From Edolisoma coerulescens (taxonomy: Eukaryota > Chordata > Aves > Passeriformes > Campephagidae): DNA of 64,000 nt. The stretch covers positions 255,104 through 319,103 of the forward strand of contig VWZW01004095.1 of assembly GCA_013397115.1 (NCBI GenBank). The letters are read 5' to 3'. Below the pieces are notes generated by a model that saw nothing but the letters and a program-made list of their open reading frames with translations, was not told where the DNA came from and made no database searches. Within the stretch, counting starts at the first letter, position 1; each line of letters begins with the position of its first letter. A program made the translations under genes and the position numbers. Below, piece by piece: positions 11,463 through 24,000 of this stretch.

Positions 11463-13684
11463 CTATTGCTTGTTCTGACAAATTTCCTACAGGTTTTTTT
11501 TGAGAGTAGCCTATATCTGTGATATGTAACTATTGAAAGTTTTGTTCTGCATTCTGCACGGGTTAATTTGGTTTCTAAAAAGGCATGTAATAACACATCA
11601 GCAACAGATGTGGTAGAAAAAAAAGATTTTTCTTTTGTGACTTTTGAGGTCACAAACCCAGTTTCAGCTGCACTCTCTACTATGCAGACAGGAAAATGCT
11701 TCTCTTTGCCAGAGTTCCTTAGTCTGATTTACCATACTCTTTAGCTTAGGTCTCCTTTGTTTAAGAAAAATTACCTTGCTGATTCCAGTGTTGGACCTGA
11801 GGTAACCTCTTGTGCACTAGTGCAGAAGTCAGCTCTTGGAGAGTTTGGTCATGAAGTCAGACCTGCTTCCAAAAATGGTGAGATTTGTACACCTAGATAG
11901 ATTGAGAGTTTTTGGCAAAAAGATGCCCTGACAACTGACAGCTGGAGCAAGCACTGCATAAGTGTTCCAGCAAACTTTGTGGAAAGGGGAGGAATGGCTA
12001 CCATCTGAAGATACGTCTTATAACTTAACCACTCTTCAGCACTGGGAAAAAAGAGTGGCATATCTGGGTTTCTGAGCAGATATGTTCTCTTCCTTTAAAA
12101 TTCTCTGCTACCATTTGTCAGGACATGATAAAAGCTTTTTTTCATTATCTTCATTTCTCAAACAGATTAAAATTATGTGGAGAATCTGTAGTGTGCACTT
12201 CTACTCATTAACCTCCCAAGCTGCTTCACAAACACATCATACTGTGAGGGGATTGTACAACGCTATTTATTAATTCATGTTAAGTCTGTAGTCTCAAATT
12301 TCATAATTTTTGGAAATCTATCTGAGGGCTATAACCCTAGTAAGACCCCAGAACTCTTTTCTCATGGCTAGTGAGGGTTAGATAAACCATAGTGGGGTTC
12401 TTTTATTTATCTATCTTATATTTGTTTTATTTACTAATTTTTTGATTCAGTCCCCTTGAACCTTTCAGAATGAAATAGTATTGCTTAAGTCAAGGAAAAA
12501 GAAATGCAAGCCAAGGTTAAAGAAAGAAACAGGAATATTTATAGTTCAGACAATTCTGTAATTGTTTTGTCTGGGTCAATATGATCTACAAAAGCTTCCT
12601 TGGCAATGAAAACTCGAATGAAAAATTTTGGTCAAATATGATTAAATTTATGCAATAGTGATAGAAGACCTAAATCCTTCTGTCTGATAGACAAATTCTT
12701 CTCTTTTGTACATTATTGTTTTGCTTATTGTTTGCTATGCAGTGGTCCTTGGAAGTTCCAGTGGCCATCAGGGCCCATTCTGTAAGTAGAGGGTGAGAGA
12801 ATCTTCTCTTGAAAGGTCCTGTAAGGGAAACAAGCAGGCTTGGGAAAGGGTAGAAATGCATAATACACACAGTGATTTGCAAATCTGTTGGTTCAAAATT
12901 ATTTATTTTTAGTCATTCCAGTTTTTATCCACTGGTGCTGTGTTAAATCATACAGGGCATAATTGAGCCTATGTGTTCCCTGCTTTATTATGTCATCTTT
13001 TGTTTGATAGGGGAAAAAATTTCTGACTTTGAGGAATTGATTATGTTTAATCTTGTAAAGTGTAAGTATATCTATTGTTTCAGAATCTCTGCATCAGCCC
13101 TTAAAAACAATTAAAAAAACTCCAATCCCAACACTGTAAAAAATCTTCTTTGTAATGTGTGTAAAATGCTCAGAGCTAAAAACTTTTCATTATTTCAGCC
13201 ATAGAGAAAGGTTTCATGACTGGTCATGAAAACAATTTCATGACTTCTAGCCATGTGAAAGAACTAAAGAAGTCTGTGTCTGAACCTCCCCTTCTTCTGA
13301 TTCACAACAGCATTTTCCACATTCAGAGTTGCACCACATTTTGCTCTGTAGTTCCTTTTGCTGTTTCCAACTCCTATGCAAAAGGCATTCAAGGACACAT
13401 AATGTGGTTTTGTAAAATGTTTGGGTTTGTGGGTTAAAAAAAAAACCGCTATTTGTAATAGAAGTTCTGTCCTCTCAACACTGCAAAAATTCAGTCATGT
13501 CCACTAAAATTTTTTTTCTGAGCTCCCTATTTGTCCCGGATTGCAATATGTATTCAAGTCTCTGACAAAGGCTAAAGCCACTGGTAATTTAAATGTTACT
13601 TGTATTGTGCAGGTTTATACCAAGTGTTTGTATGGTAAGTGTAATATCTACTCATATATTACCCTAACATATTTTCTACTTCAG
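11463..13684. other. Non-coding sequence upstream of the exon at 13685
   Basis: AT-rich with no recognised repeat. A perfect inverted repeat with a third direct copy sits at 13212-13244 and is listed separately. A short frame closed by a donor-like gtaagtg at 13635 was considered and rejected because the enclosed piece would be only about 22 bases. Confidence 0.35.
13212..13244. repeat. Inverted repeat TTTCATGAC/GTCATGAAA plus direct copy
   Basis: TTTCATGAC (13212-13220), a two-base spacer, then its perfect reverse complement GTCATGAAA (13223-13231), then TTTCATGAC again at 13236-13244. It can form a nine-base-pair stem with a tiny loop. Confidence 0.7.
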
Positions 13685-13728
13685 GTAACTGTGCATTTCA
13701 CAAGTTTGGAGTCAGACAACAAATCTGG
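13685..13728 (+). CDS. Penultimate coding exon of an unidentified plus-strand gene
   Basis: This 44-base exon is bounded by a pyrimidine-rich acceptor (attttctacttcag) and a near-consensus donor (GG|gtaagttttt). In the only frame that stays open into the next exon it encodes 14 residues, VTVHFTSLESDNKS, followed by the first two bases (GG) of a glycine codon. The next good plus-strand acceptor with a compatible continuation is at 17632; its first base completes the glycine codon. A second frame is open through this exon but hits a stop almost at once in the following one. The exon is short and I do not recognise the family. The sequence becomes polar and acidic towards the 3' side, as in a disordered C-terminal tail. 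The upstream neighbour is either the weak candidate ending at 735 or an exon outside the window. Confidence 0.5.
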
Positions 13729-16700
13729 GTAAGTTTTTTCTGTGGGTTTCCTACTGTGTGAAAGATGCCATGGAGGAGACAATGGGCATGGATCCCTCAT
13801 CATTCAGATCTGCTTTCACCACAACCTTCAAGTCATTGCCTGTCTGCCTGCTCATTTGTGTTTATCAGCACTGAAAGAACTAGAATGAAATGAAGTACCT
13901 TAGGCTGCTTTGTTCATGCATACATGTCACTTTGAGGGATTTAGAAACAATTAGTCCCTCTAAGGCAACCAAAGCCTGAAATCTAACAATCTAACAAATC
14001 TAACAACCTAACAACCTGAAAACAAGACTGCTAACACACCTTTGCCAATAGAATCATCTGTCTGCATGCTTCTCTGTAAAGCTATGCACTTGACTCCCAA
14101 CTGTTTGCGTTATCAGTATCTATGCTAGGGAGATTTTTAAACAATGGTGCAGAAATTGCCTATGGCAGAAGAGTGTGAGACTCTAAACCAGCTTCATGAC
14201 CCACAGCCCTATCAGGACTACCAGAAGCTGGGAAGTTGATCTTGCATAGCCATGAAGTAAAAACGTGTGTAATTGAGGTTGCTTTGTCCTGAGAATTCCT
14301 TGTGAGAAAGATTTGCATATGGTACTGTTGCCCAGAATACGGGAATCCCTAAAGAAAGGCTAACGTGTTTGGCTGTCTGTTACACAGAAACAAAGCAAAG
14401 CAAAACAAACAAAGAAGGAAAAAACAATGCCTTTTTGGCAGGAGGATAAATGAGTCAGTGGGTAAAAATCCTGCAGCTGGATAGCACTGTAGCTGAGACA
14501 GTTAATTACATACAAGGAGATGTCAGGGTATAGCTCAGACAGCAAGAGGGAATGGAGCAGAGGTTTGGTCATGGCAGTCCAAGTTCTCTCAGCTGGGAAG
14601 TGCTGAGCTTGCACACACACCCTGGGCACATATCCTGGCCAGAAGAATCCAGCCTGTGGCATGCAGGCACAGAGGCTGGAACACGTCTGTGGATGTGGGC
14701 TCCAAGCAGATGTGGCTGTTTGGAGATCTGAAAATTCCCAAGTTAAAGAGGTTGAATATGGCATTTGGAATTAAGGCTAGCTCTGCTTTTAGACATTCTA
14801 AGGTGAAAACAAATACTCAGATACTCAATACCTAAGTGATCAGAAGCACAGAACTGAAAAACACAGATCTTGCTCTAAGTAGGAGAGAAGATCCATGTCT
14901 CCATTGCAATACAGCAGGGTTAAGATCAAGAAAGATCTGAGTAGACCATTGTGGGCTATACTCAGTGAGGGAGGTATTCAGCTGCAGCTTTATTCAGGCT
15001 TCTGTATATGAACTAAAGTCTGAGCACTCACTGACAGTCCAGTCAATAAAATTAATGGAACCCATGATGAATAATTAACTTGACCCTATGGCAGATACTT
15101 GGCAATAGTTAATAGAACAACTTTCCAGACTTCATCAACGTCCATACAGCTGCTTGGAAATGGGGATTTAATACCCCAAGGCACCCCACCTGTCCACCAG
15201 GAAGGCATTAATCCTCTGCAGGTCCTGTAACGTATTTATCAGCTCTGTGTGGATCCCTTGGATCCACATCTCCAATGAGTGTATCCCTCAGCACATCTCC
15301 AATGAAGAAGCCTGTGTGGGGGCAGCAGAATAAAGCCTTCTTGATTGTATAAACTAAACCACTGTTGACTATAATACCCAAGCACCAGCAAGGAGCAGAA
15401 GATGCTTTTAAGTAGGTGCAGCAGCTGTTAGACAGCTACTGACTGGAACATTCTGGTACTCTGTGTTAGGACGCCGAATGGTTCAGTTGCCTCTATCTCA
15501 CTTCAGAAAGCCTTGCACTAATAGCATGTATAAGGAAAGTGATTAGGTTAGGGCTAAATATTAAATACTGTGATTTGGTCATGTTTCTGAGGCCCAGCAG
15601 ACTCTTTCCTGAATAGATTAGCTTCTGTACTTTAATGAAAGACATTTTTTTAATTTTCACTGTGTTTTCTCCTTCCTTGACGAAATGAGAAGTTTGTCTC
15701 TTATGAGACACATCAGATCATTGTTTCCTCCCTTCCCTTAAGTCCACTTGTTTATTTCAAGATGGATAAAAATATTTTTTAGCACAAAGCAAAGCTACAA
15801 CAAACATAGAACAAGCATATGCCCAGGCATTTTAACCTTTGCCAAACACTGTAAATTTGTTATGAGGCAAAGACTAAATATTTATGTTTGCTTCTTCTTC
15901 TTGTTGTCCTAGCATTTGGCAGATGACATGGGACATGGCACAGCAGCAGCAAGAATGAACTGTGGTGTAGTGTGGCCAGAGAAGGTCTCATTAAAGGAAA
16001 GGAAAAGTCCAGATGCCTGTCCTATCAAGCTGGCCACTGAAGTTTTGTCTTTATTTATTTTACTGTAGCCCTGTATTTGAGGTCCATTGTCAAAAGTCCA
16101 TGATGGAACTGCAATGCCTGCCAAAGGTTAAATGACTGCTCCAGTCCAATAATGATTTGATTTCCTTTTACCTTCCTACTTTGCACCTCTTAATTATAAA
16201 TTCTCTTCTCACATACTTGCTTGCCATACATTCCCAGCTTGGATACCTTGGCCTTGTCTTTGTCCAGTTTGTATTTGCATTTTAAACGATACTTAAAATA
16301 TGTGTCTTAGGGAAGCCTAGAATCTGTAAAGCAACAGGACATAAAGAGACACCTGAACTAATAACAACCTCAGCTAAGATTTCCAGATGAAAAATAATAG
16401 CATGGTGCCAATTTGCCAGCTTGTGGTTGGCTGCTAATGGAAGTTTTACTAGAGAAATCAAGGTTTCTCACCCATTAAAATAAAAGTTAAGAAACTTGTG
16501 AGTAAGTGGTCTGAAAACTCTATGAAATGTTATTTTGATTGAAGTGCTTCAATTATGTTTGTAATGTTTTTAGCACATTTGCCAAAAACACCTTTTAAAT
16601 TTGACAATAAAGACACAGAGTTAAATCCTGTCATCACTGGAGCTAACATCAACCTCTCCTTGACTTTCCCTAGAGCTGAAATTTCACTCATAATTAGTAT

Positions 16701-17632
16701 GCTTTTTTCCTATCTAGCTAATAAAAGTAATAACGCATTGTGAAGCCACTGGCATATTTTCCCATCTCCAGAGCTGCGCATGTTCCCCTGAGTTTGTTCT
16801 GGGAGGAGCCATTCTGGGAACTGTTTTCCCTTCTGTCTGGAATGAGGACTCGGGATGCTCATGTGCTACCATCAATCTGACAAAGCCCTTATGTGTGGTC
16901 CAGGTCCAGGCCATGTATTGGACAAGGGGAAGAGACATGCCAGACTGAGGAGAAAGTGGGCCAGGTGCCACATCTGATAGTGCTTCCTCTTCATGAAAAT
17001 CAGTGTGAAAAAGCTACATACATAACTGTCCTGAATAACCAGATGATACTTTTATTTCTCTTTCTGTTCTAGTGTTTAACACTCATTGTTGCCTTGTTTC
17101 TCAAGTGGAAAACCTCCACATCAAACTTTGATGATATTATGGACCTTTCTTCTGCCATGCACTGTGCAGGAGCTGGCAAGCAAGTCCAAATCTCCTGTCT
17201 GCTGGCTCATATCCCACAGCTGCAGGAAGTCTCAAATTTTTTACACAGAAAGAATTTCTGAGTCCAAAATTATTTCCAGGAGCTCTCCAGTATGGGAACT
17301 GTCTAAAGGAAAGAAAACAGCAGGAACAGTTAAAAGAACAGCACTGCATATGGTCACAATCTATGTTCTAAGTAAAAAGTAAATTCTTCTACAGTGCCAG
17401 ATATAGTAATTCTGAAGGGAGAATTTTTTTTTTAATTCACATATATTACCAGCATTATTGCTGGTAGAACAATATCTGAAAGGCTCAGCTATGTCCTGTA
17501 TATGAAAAAAGCAGTGAGCTGCTCATCGTGTCACTTCCCTGGGGATTTGAAATAGAAAAATGGGGTAAAAGTGCATGATATGTTCACATAATGTTAGCTA
17601 CTTATACGAACAACCTGATTTTTATTTTGCAG
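13729..17632 (+). other. Intron between the two C-terminal exons
   Basis: A 3,904-base GT-AG intron with donor gtaagttttt and acceptor tgatttttattttgcag. Apart from a short TCTAACAA-type tandem repeat (13982-14016) and a 14-base direct repeat spaced 27 bases apart (15265-15278 and 15292-15305), I see no element in it. ORFs on both strands inside it are short or compositionally accidental, including a 134-codon minus-strand one at 14360-14764. It depends on the exon pair being real. Confidence 0.45.
13982..14016 (+). repeat. Imperfect TCTAACAA tandem repeat
   Basis: Four to five imperfect copies of an eight- to nine-base unit (tctaacaa, tctaacaaa, cctaacaa). Locally duplicated intronic sequence with no known role. 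Confidence 0.7.
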
Positions 17633-17666
17633 GGAAGATGATCCTTTTGATGACGATCCATTTTAG
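17633..17666 (+). CDS. Terminal coding exon, acidic double-DPF tail
   Basis: After a strong acceptor (cctgatttttattttgcag) the exon completes a glycine codon split across the intron. It then reads EDDPFDDDPF and stops at TAG (17664-17666). The join is phase-consistent with the exon at 13685-13728. The tail holds two DPF tripeptides in an acidic setting. Established knowledge: DPF/W motifs bind the alpha-appendage of the AP-2 clathrin adaptor and are typical of endocytic accessory proteins. Inference: the encoded protein may be an endocytic adaptor or regulator. I could not name it, and a ten-residue tail is too short to prove function. The terminal-exon reading is supported by the in-frame stop and by the absence of a donor before it. 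The 3' UTR would follow directly. Confidence 0.55.
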
Positions 17667-20098
17667 AACCTAAATTCAAAGTTTAGCAACTGATATTCAG
17701 CTATCACTACTAATTCATCGTACTCACTTTACTGCTCCATTTGGGCCCCTCACAGGGATGGTTTTGAGATTATCCCTCTGAAAGACTACTGATGAGCATC
17801 AGAAGCACAGCAACAACCTCCAGAGCAAATAATTATTTTTTTTCTACTTATCAGTCAATTTTGTCCAAGGTTGTTTTTTCTTTAGGTTCAGTATGTCCCC
17901 TATTTTCTTGTTATTCACACACTTTCAATCCAAAGAGTCAGCAGCATCTAAGAGACATTCTTTTGCAGTCAGAGGACACTGTTTTATCTTCCATGCTCAG
18001 CACTGAACTTTTAACACAGGTATGTCACAAAGTCTTAAGAGGAAAGAAAGGGACATTAAGAGGCAAAACAGAGCACTGAGAGTATGGAAATAATTTTTCC
18101 TACTGATTTTCCTTTCATGATGTTTCATGTCTAAAAGCCAAAAAATGTGGTAAGAAGAAAAACCACAAAACAAAATCCAAATGCTATCTGTCCCAATCAA
18201 ACAAGCCGCCAAACAAATAGAAATTAATTCCAAAATATTCTATACTACACACTCTCCAAATCCAAAAATAATACTTTACCTCATGTTTCCATTACTTCCC
18301 TTTGCAATTCAGAACTGTGCTTGGCAACACACCTCTTTCTATTGTTCCTGTCATAACATTTATCAAATTACTGTTTGCATTGCAGTCACTCCTGTGTTTG
18401 AGCCTCTTATGGACAAACCTCTCTAAGATTTCAACAGTATAACATGGGCAGTGCTGGCAAGAGAGCTGTGGTACCATAGGCACCAGCCTGGGAATGCCTA
18501 CCAAGTGTCTGGGATTTCCTGTGCATATTTATTTTTCACCTTGAATCTTATTTTGAAGTGGAAATGTAGTACATGCCTAGGCTGACTGGTAGCCTTTGCA
18601 GGGCAGATGGTTTTATCAGTCTTTTTATGTGCAGACCCAAGGCATTCTCTCTGCCATATGTCCCAAGATTCCAGACTGCTGCGTGCCTTGTTTGGAAGTG
18701 CTGTTCCTGCACACTGGGGTGGATTACCACATGCAGCCAGCCCAGCACTGTGCAACTGCACAGGTTCTGGGAAGTGCTGGCTGAACCCCTTGAACGTCTC
18801 CTTCTCATGTGGGCTGCACATGCAGCGGAAGTTAAATGCCTCCTGCGCACGTAAAATTTATTACTTGTGCTCAGAAAAAAATGCGTAGCAGGTCTGATTC
18901 TCATGGATAGGCTGTTCCCTTTGTTCAATCACGTTTTACTGTGTACAGGATAATATACTTCCCTAAAATGACATGGACTTGGACTAACATAGAAGAGAGA
19001 GGCTCTTGTGCATCCCAAATTTACTCACTGAGGTGAAGAATTAGAAAGACTAACTCTTTAATGTAATGTTGTGCAAGAACTTTTCAGCAATTGCTGCTGT
19101 ATTATCATCTCTGTTTTAGTCACAAAGTCAAAACACAGTACATTACAGGCTGCTATAAAGAAAATTAACTCCATCCCAGACAGATCCAACACGGGATTAA
19201 AATGAGAGAACCTCTGTCTGTGATGAATTGTGACTATGATATAGTCAAAAGTAAATGAACAGGTGTGTTTCAGATTTAAATGGTGTTCTTACAGTGTCTG
19301 AAATCCTTACTCTGACAAATACAACACAGAGAGAAGTAAACGCAGCATACATTTTCAAAAATTATATAAAATATTTGTAACTGTAATTGGACTATGAATG
19401 CATTCCACTGCTCCAGAAAAATAGGTTTATTCTTCCTAGTGATTATGAACTTTATTGTAGTAGCCTTATTACTCCTCAATCCTGGCAATGCTGAGCCACT
19501 TCTAGGCAAGCACACTCAGTTCCTCCATAAATTAATCCTTTCCTAGTGCTTTGGGATGGTATTAGTGTCAAAATAGAGACAGCTGATAAAAAGATCAGAG
19601 AAAGTTCCTTTAGTCCTGACTACATTGTGGATTTACAGGGATTATATTAAAGTGAACAAAGTACAAAAGGGTAGACATGTTTGTACGGGTATATCTTTGT
19701 ACGGGTATATCTTTGTACAGAAGCTGAGCTAGGTCCCTCTTCTTCATTTACTCTCTAGTAGTAACATAATTGAAGAAGTGGAAGAATGGCCAGAGTGATT
19801 ATTGGAGAGTGGATGATATGATTAAAGGGAATTTCTTTTTCACAAAGTCTGTACATATTGTCATGGTCCCTAGCAGTGCCAGGGACAATGCACTTTAGGC
19901 TACTGTGAACTCCTTTGAAATCTGTTGGATGTATGAATCAACCAGTTAACCCCGGAGAAAAAGCTCAATTGCAACAGACAGGATGAAGCAAAAAAATGGG
20001 AAGAGGGTTTTATTAATATTATTTAGAAGCAAATATAATTCTATAGAACAAGTTTCTTTAATTATTCATTTTTTTTATTATTATGCAGGTAAGCTACT
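17667..20098 (+). other. Candidate 3' UTR, then downstream non-coding DNA
   Basis: This is the sequence after the TAG of the double-DPF exon. No canonical AATAAA was seen soon after the stop. ATTAAA variants occur at 19196-19201 and 19646-19651 and could serve as poly(A) signals for a UTR of about 1.5-2 kb. The interval also contains a locally GC-richer, unassigned patch (about 18560-18850), where several overlapping frames are open on both strands, and a 16-base tandem repeat at 19680-19718. Where the transcript ends cannot be decided from sequence alone. Confidence 0.3.
19680..19718 (+). repeat. 16-base tandem repeat, 2.4 copies
   Basis: The unit tttgtacgggtatatc occurs twice perfectly and then partially (tttgtac). 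Perfect identity suggests a recent slippage or duplication event. Confidence 0.85.
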
Positions 20099-21047
20099 GT
20101 CCTGGCTACAGAGAGGGGACAGAGTTTAGTGCTGTGTGGTTGTGAGCACGTTGTTATTCTCTACCACCTACCTTATCTCTGGCGGTGCCATTTTGTCAGG
20201 AAAAGCCCAGTGCCTTTTCCTGGAAGCTGGCCATTTTGCTTCACTCTGGGAAGGTGTCAGCATCAACCTCTGCGGATTCAATCCCTCTGCTATCCTGCTG
20301 GTCCCCGCTCCCATTCTGTCCGGAGTGCGACTGCAAACCTTTAGTGCTGAAAGGGACAGAGGCAAAAATACGATCAAACAACAGCACCAGCAGGGCAGCT
20401 GCTGGAAGCGGTGGGGACAACCCCGACCCAGTGGAGACCAGCTGAGCCGAGCAGAGCACAGCTGAGTGGAGCAGTAGGAAGAGCAGCAGTGACCTGCAGG
20501 GTGACCCCACGGCATGGTGGGAAGTTAGCAGTGGCAGCACAAGCACCTGTGCAGGATTGAGCTTGGCAGAGTGGCGACATGATCCTGGCTTGGATGATAT
20601 AGCTTCTGGGGGGTTTGTTTATCACTGCTTTTCATTATTTTGGGCCGGGGGGTGGGAAACATGAGCCATGGCATATTGCCTTCTTCCCGAATATCATAGG
20701 GCACAGCATGGGAACAGATGCCATATTGTTTTTGTCTGGGAAAACCACATAGACCTAACCTGCAGGGAATGTCTGTCATCTTGCTTTAGTTCCCAGTGGT
20801 GAATACCTTCCTCTGGCTAAAACACCTTCTCTCTTTTTTTGGTATACTTTACCATTAATACTGCTGTGGTTATTGTGCATGTCTTGTTCCATTGCTTTGT
20901 GCTTTCAGTAAATTGTGATCTCAACCCATAGTCTCTCCTTTTTTTGTCTTAATCTCTCCTTTTTTTGTCCCTCCCTTACTGGGAGGGGCAGGGAAGGGGA
21001 GTGGCTTATTTGGCCTTTAATTTCCTGCTTATGTTAATACCAGAACA
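20099..21047 (+). mobile_element. ERVL-like solo LTR (plus), decayed
   Basis: The left end (tgtcctggctacagagaggg, then gacagagttta) matches the start of avian ERVL LTRs. The right end resembles their U5: ttccattgctttgtgctttc, then aattgtgatctcaaccca, a pyrimidine-rich stretch with a duplicated ctctcctttttttgtc, gggaggggcag, and a terminus ending cagaaca. Bounding bases are TG...CA. The five bases before (GCTAC) and after (GATAC) match at four of five positions, fitting a decayed 5-bp target-site duplication as expected for ERVL. No primer-binding site or retroviral gene is adjacent, so it reads as a solo LTR of about 950 bases. Its GC-rich middle produces many overlapping false ORFs on both strands. 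Confidence 0.65.
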
Positions 21048-24000
21048 GATACCATTACTAATTAAAAAGTATATGATGATGTATATGTAGTATACACATG
21101 TATATGTAGTATAAACACATGTTCATTTGTTAATTTGACAAATTGCTTTTACAAATAACAAATTTTTTGCTTTCGTGTCAATTGTGCACAATTTCATCAT
21201 CTGTTCTATTTTCCAAATTTCATACTTGGCTCTGTGGTTAAAAAATTGGAATATTCACGTTAAAGTTTGTAGTCTGTGGAGTTCTAAAGTATTTTAGCGT
21301 GATTTTTCCTTTGTCTCATTGCTGTCCATTTTTCACACAGTTACATTCATTTGTCTTTTGTCTCTCTTTGCACTCATATTGCAATAGCTTCCTTGACACT
21401 TTTCTGATATTCTGCTATTACTATTACTTGCATTTTAAAATAGGTTGTTCAGTTATTTAATGAAAGAAATTTTCACCTCATCACAGTAGTACAGGTCCCT
21501 TGGCTTCTGGTCTCTTAGAAAATGTAACAAAAGTTTCTGATGGCAAGTTATAATGTTGAAAAGTGGAAAAGCTCCAACTGATACCCAGATTTGGGAACCT
21601 AGTAATTATGGCAAAATAGGCCCAGAGTAAATCTGAACTTCATTGACTCTTTACAATGAGATAAACCAGGACTGGACCACAGAACTTTCCTATTTTATTA
21701 TATGAGATCTGGTAATCTCTAATTGTAATGTAAGGTTTCAGTAATCAGTAATGCTAGCAAATTATCTTAAAGCTCACATCAATTAGTGGATATGATTCAC
21801 ATCTTAATCAGTTCAAACCCTATAAAATAATGCATTCCTAGGAAAAGAACAACCATAAATTTAAGTCTCACATACTGTGTATTGTGCAAATGTGGAAAAC
21901 CATTTCACATTTAACAGAAAATTTTAGGAATGACAGACAAATTACATTTATGCTGGTGCCTTAATTTTTTTGTTGGCAGAACACATTCAAGAGTCAGACT
22001 TTCACATGCCCTTGTAAACTGTAGACATGCCACTGACAGCAAGTGAGTAAAATTTCTCATTGTATAGGCTTTTCCTTCTTGAAGGGTTATCTCACTTTTC
22101 TGTGAGAGAAAGTGAAATAAAACTCTAGGAAATGAACTAGAAACAAAAAACAAGGAAAATAATCCATTGCAATAGAACTTTACTTTTCAATGTGGCTGCT
22201 TACAAAACTTCTGAGAGAACACTGGACCATATTGGATGCAGGGATTATAAATAAAACCTTTGAATAGCATTATCACTGCTAGCTGTTGACATGATCTGTA
22301 GTACTCACTAATTGCTACAGTCCTGGCTTTGCACAGGCAGACTCAGTTCAGCTGTTCTTGGTTTGGAAAGCTGCTGAAACCAGGGTGCCTTTTCTGTCCT
22401 AAGAGAGCATTTCTTTTCCTTTCAGTTGTGTTTGACCAGAACACATGCAGTACGGGCATATTTTTTCATTAGATAAAGTTGCAATCTACTGTTTGTTTCA
22501 TAAATTGTATCTTTCTAGAAAGTCCTCTTGACCTAAATCTAATTTTTAACCTTTTTGTTCCCAAATCTTCTGATATTTTTCTCGGTGACATCCCATGAAG
22601 CACTTGGTTTATAAATCTTACTGTATTTTATTCTTTTTTTGTCTGAGTTAGACCTTGCAAAAATGAGATTAGAGACGGCTTCATTATTCAGTTAACCATT
22701 TGGAATTTGAAACTCTTTAGAAGTACTTAAAGTCTTGACAGTACCTGGAGGGAAGGCACTCTAAGAAACCCTGGGCAAATCCTGCAAAGGCTCTGTAATG
22801 ATGAGAAAGGATTTTACAGGCTTGGGATAAATATGTGTGGGAATTCTTTCTAGATATTTAGCCAACTATTTAAAGGTGAACTAAATGAAAACAGTTTTGT
22901 TGCATTGTTTTTGTTCTTTGCTTCTCTTCTCTTCTCTTGGCAACTGCTCTGTACTTATCTCTATCAGATAAAGTAGCATATGGTAAACCAAATCATATGT
23001 TCTCTGGCATAAATCTTTTTAATGCTAAAGTTTTCTCAGGGCCTAAGTGATAACTCCGGATGTTGACTCATTTGATAAATGGTAACTCATGATCATGACT
23101 GCAGCCTCAAAAATTCCCGGATAAAGTTATGTCCCATGCTGTGAGGTTCTGCTGTGTGCTGAATAGGAGAAAACTGAAAACAGTCTGCTCGGGCAAGGCA
23201 AAGGGTGGGCTCGAGTGTAGCATGTTGTTCGAGGCTCAGTCTCCTGAGACAGATTTTGGTATCACTTTTCCCATGCCAGGCCCTGAGACTGTTCTCCAAG
23301 TGAAAGCCAGGGTATAGACTCAGCCGTCAGAGCAGGTATGCCTGAGTACTGCTCCTTTCCTGAGTGGGGCAGATTGCAGCCGTTTCTGTCAGGCTGCAAC
23401 CCACACACCAGCTCAGTGGCTGCCTCAGGCCACAGGCTTATTGTATTGAACTTCCAGCCTGGGTATCAGCTAGTGGTGGCCTGTATCATCTCGCAGCACC
23501 TGCTGACACCAACAAGTCTGTCCCTCTGTCAGCTGTGTGTCCTGTTGGGTGCTTGGAAGTTACTTCTAGGAAAACACCATACCTTGGGATGTTGCTCTGT
23601 GAGTAGCATGGCTGATAAAATCTGGTTTCTTATGGTCTTGGGTCCTTTAAAGTGCTCCAAAAGTGTCAATCCCAAACTTCTCCCACCAGTCATAACACTT
23701 TTTAGGGCAGACCCAAGAAAGACAGACAGACCATGCAGTAGCTGATATCCAGCTGGGCACCTCCATATTTTGGCCGCAGCTTTTATCTTCATTGATGAGT
23801 CAGCTCCTGGATCCAAGTATGTTCACTCAGGCCCACTAACACAAAAATTCAACAGGTACAGGCAGACAGTAAATAATCCTCATCTTAATTAAATAAATAT
23901 TAATAAACAAGTGGATTTTCAGTGTAGACGTTACTGATTTTAAGGCTATTTGTAAACAATTCCGACGGACCACAGAGAGCCCCAGTTTTATAAACACCTC

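Noticed and set aside
13609..13640. Potential 22-base micro-exon before gtaagtg
   Set aside because: The acceptor is weak and it would alter the phase into the better-supported exon at 13685.
14360..14764. 134-codon minus-strand ORF
   Set aside because: Lies inside the likely intron on the opposite strand, is cysteine- and serine-rich with no domain, and its C-terminal part reads through a simple CAAA-type stretch.
20136..20625. Cluster of overlapping ORFs on both strands
   Set aside because: Produced by the GC-rich middle of the ERVL-like LTR; no frame stands out.
23338..23745. 135-codon plus-strand ORF in a GC-richer patch
   Set aside because: Other frames on both strands are open over the same patch, typical of stop-poor GC composition. 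No recognisable domain.
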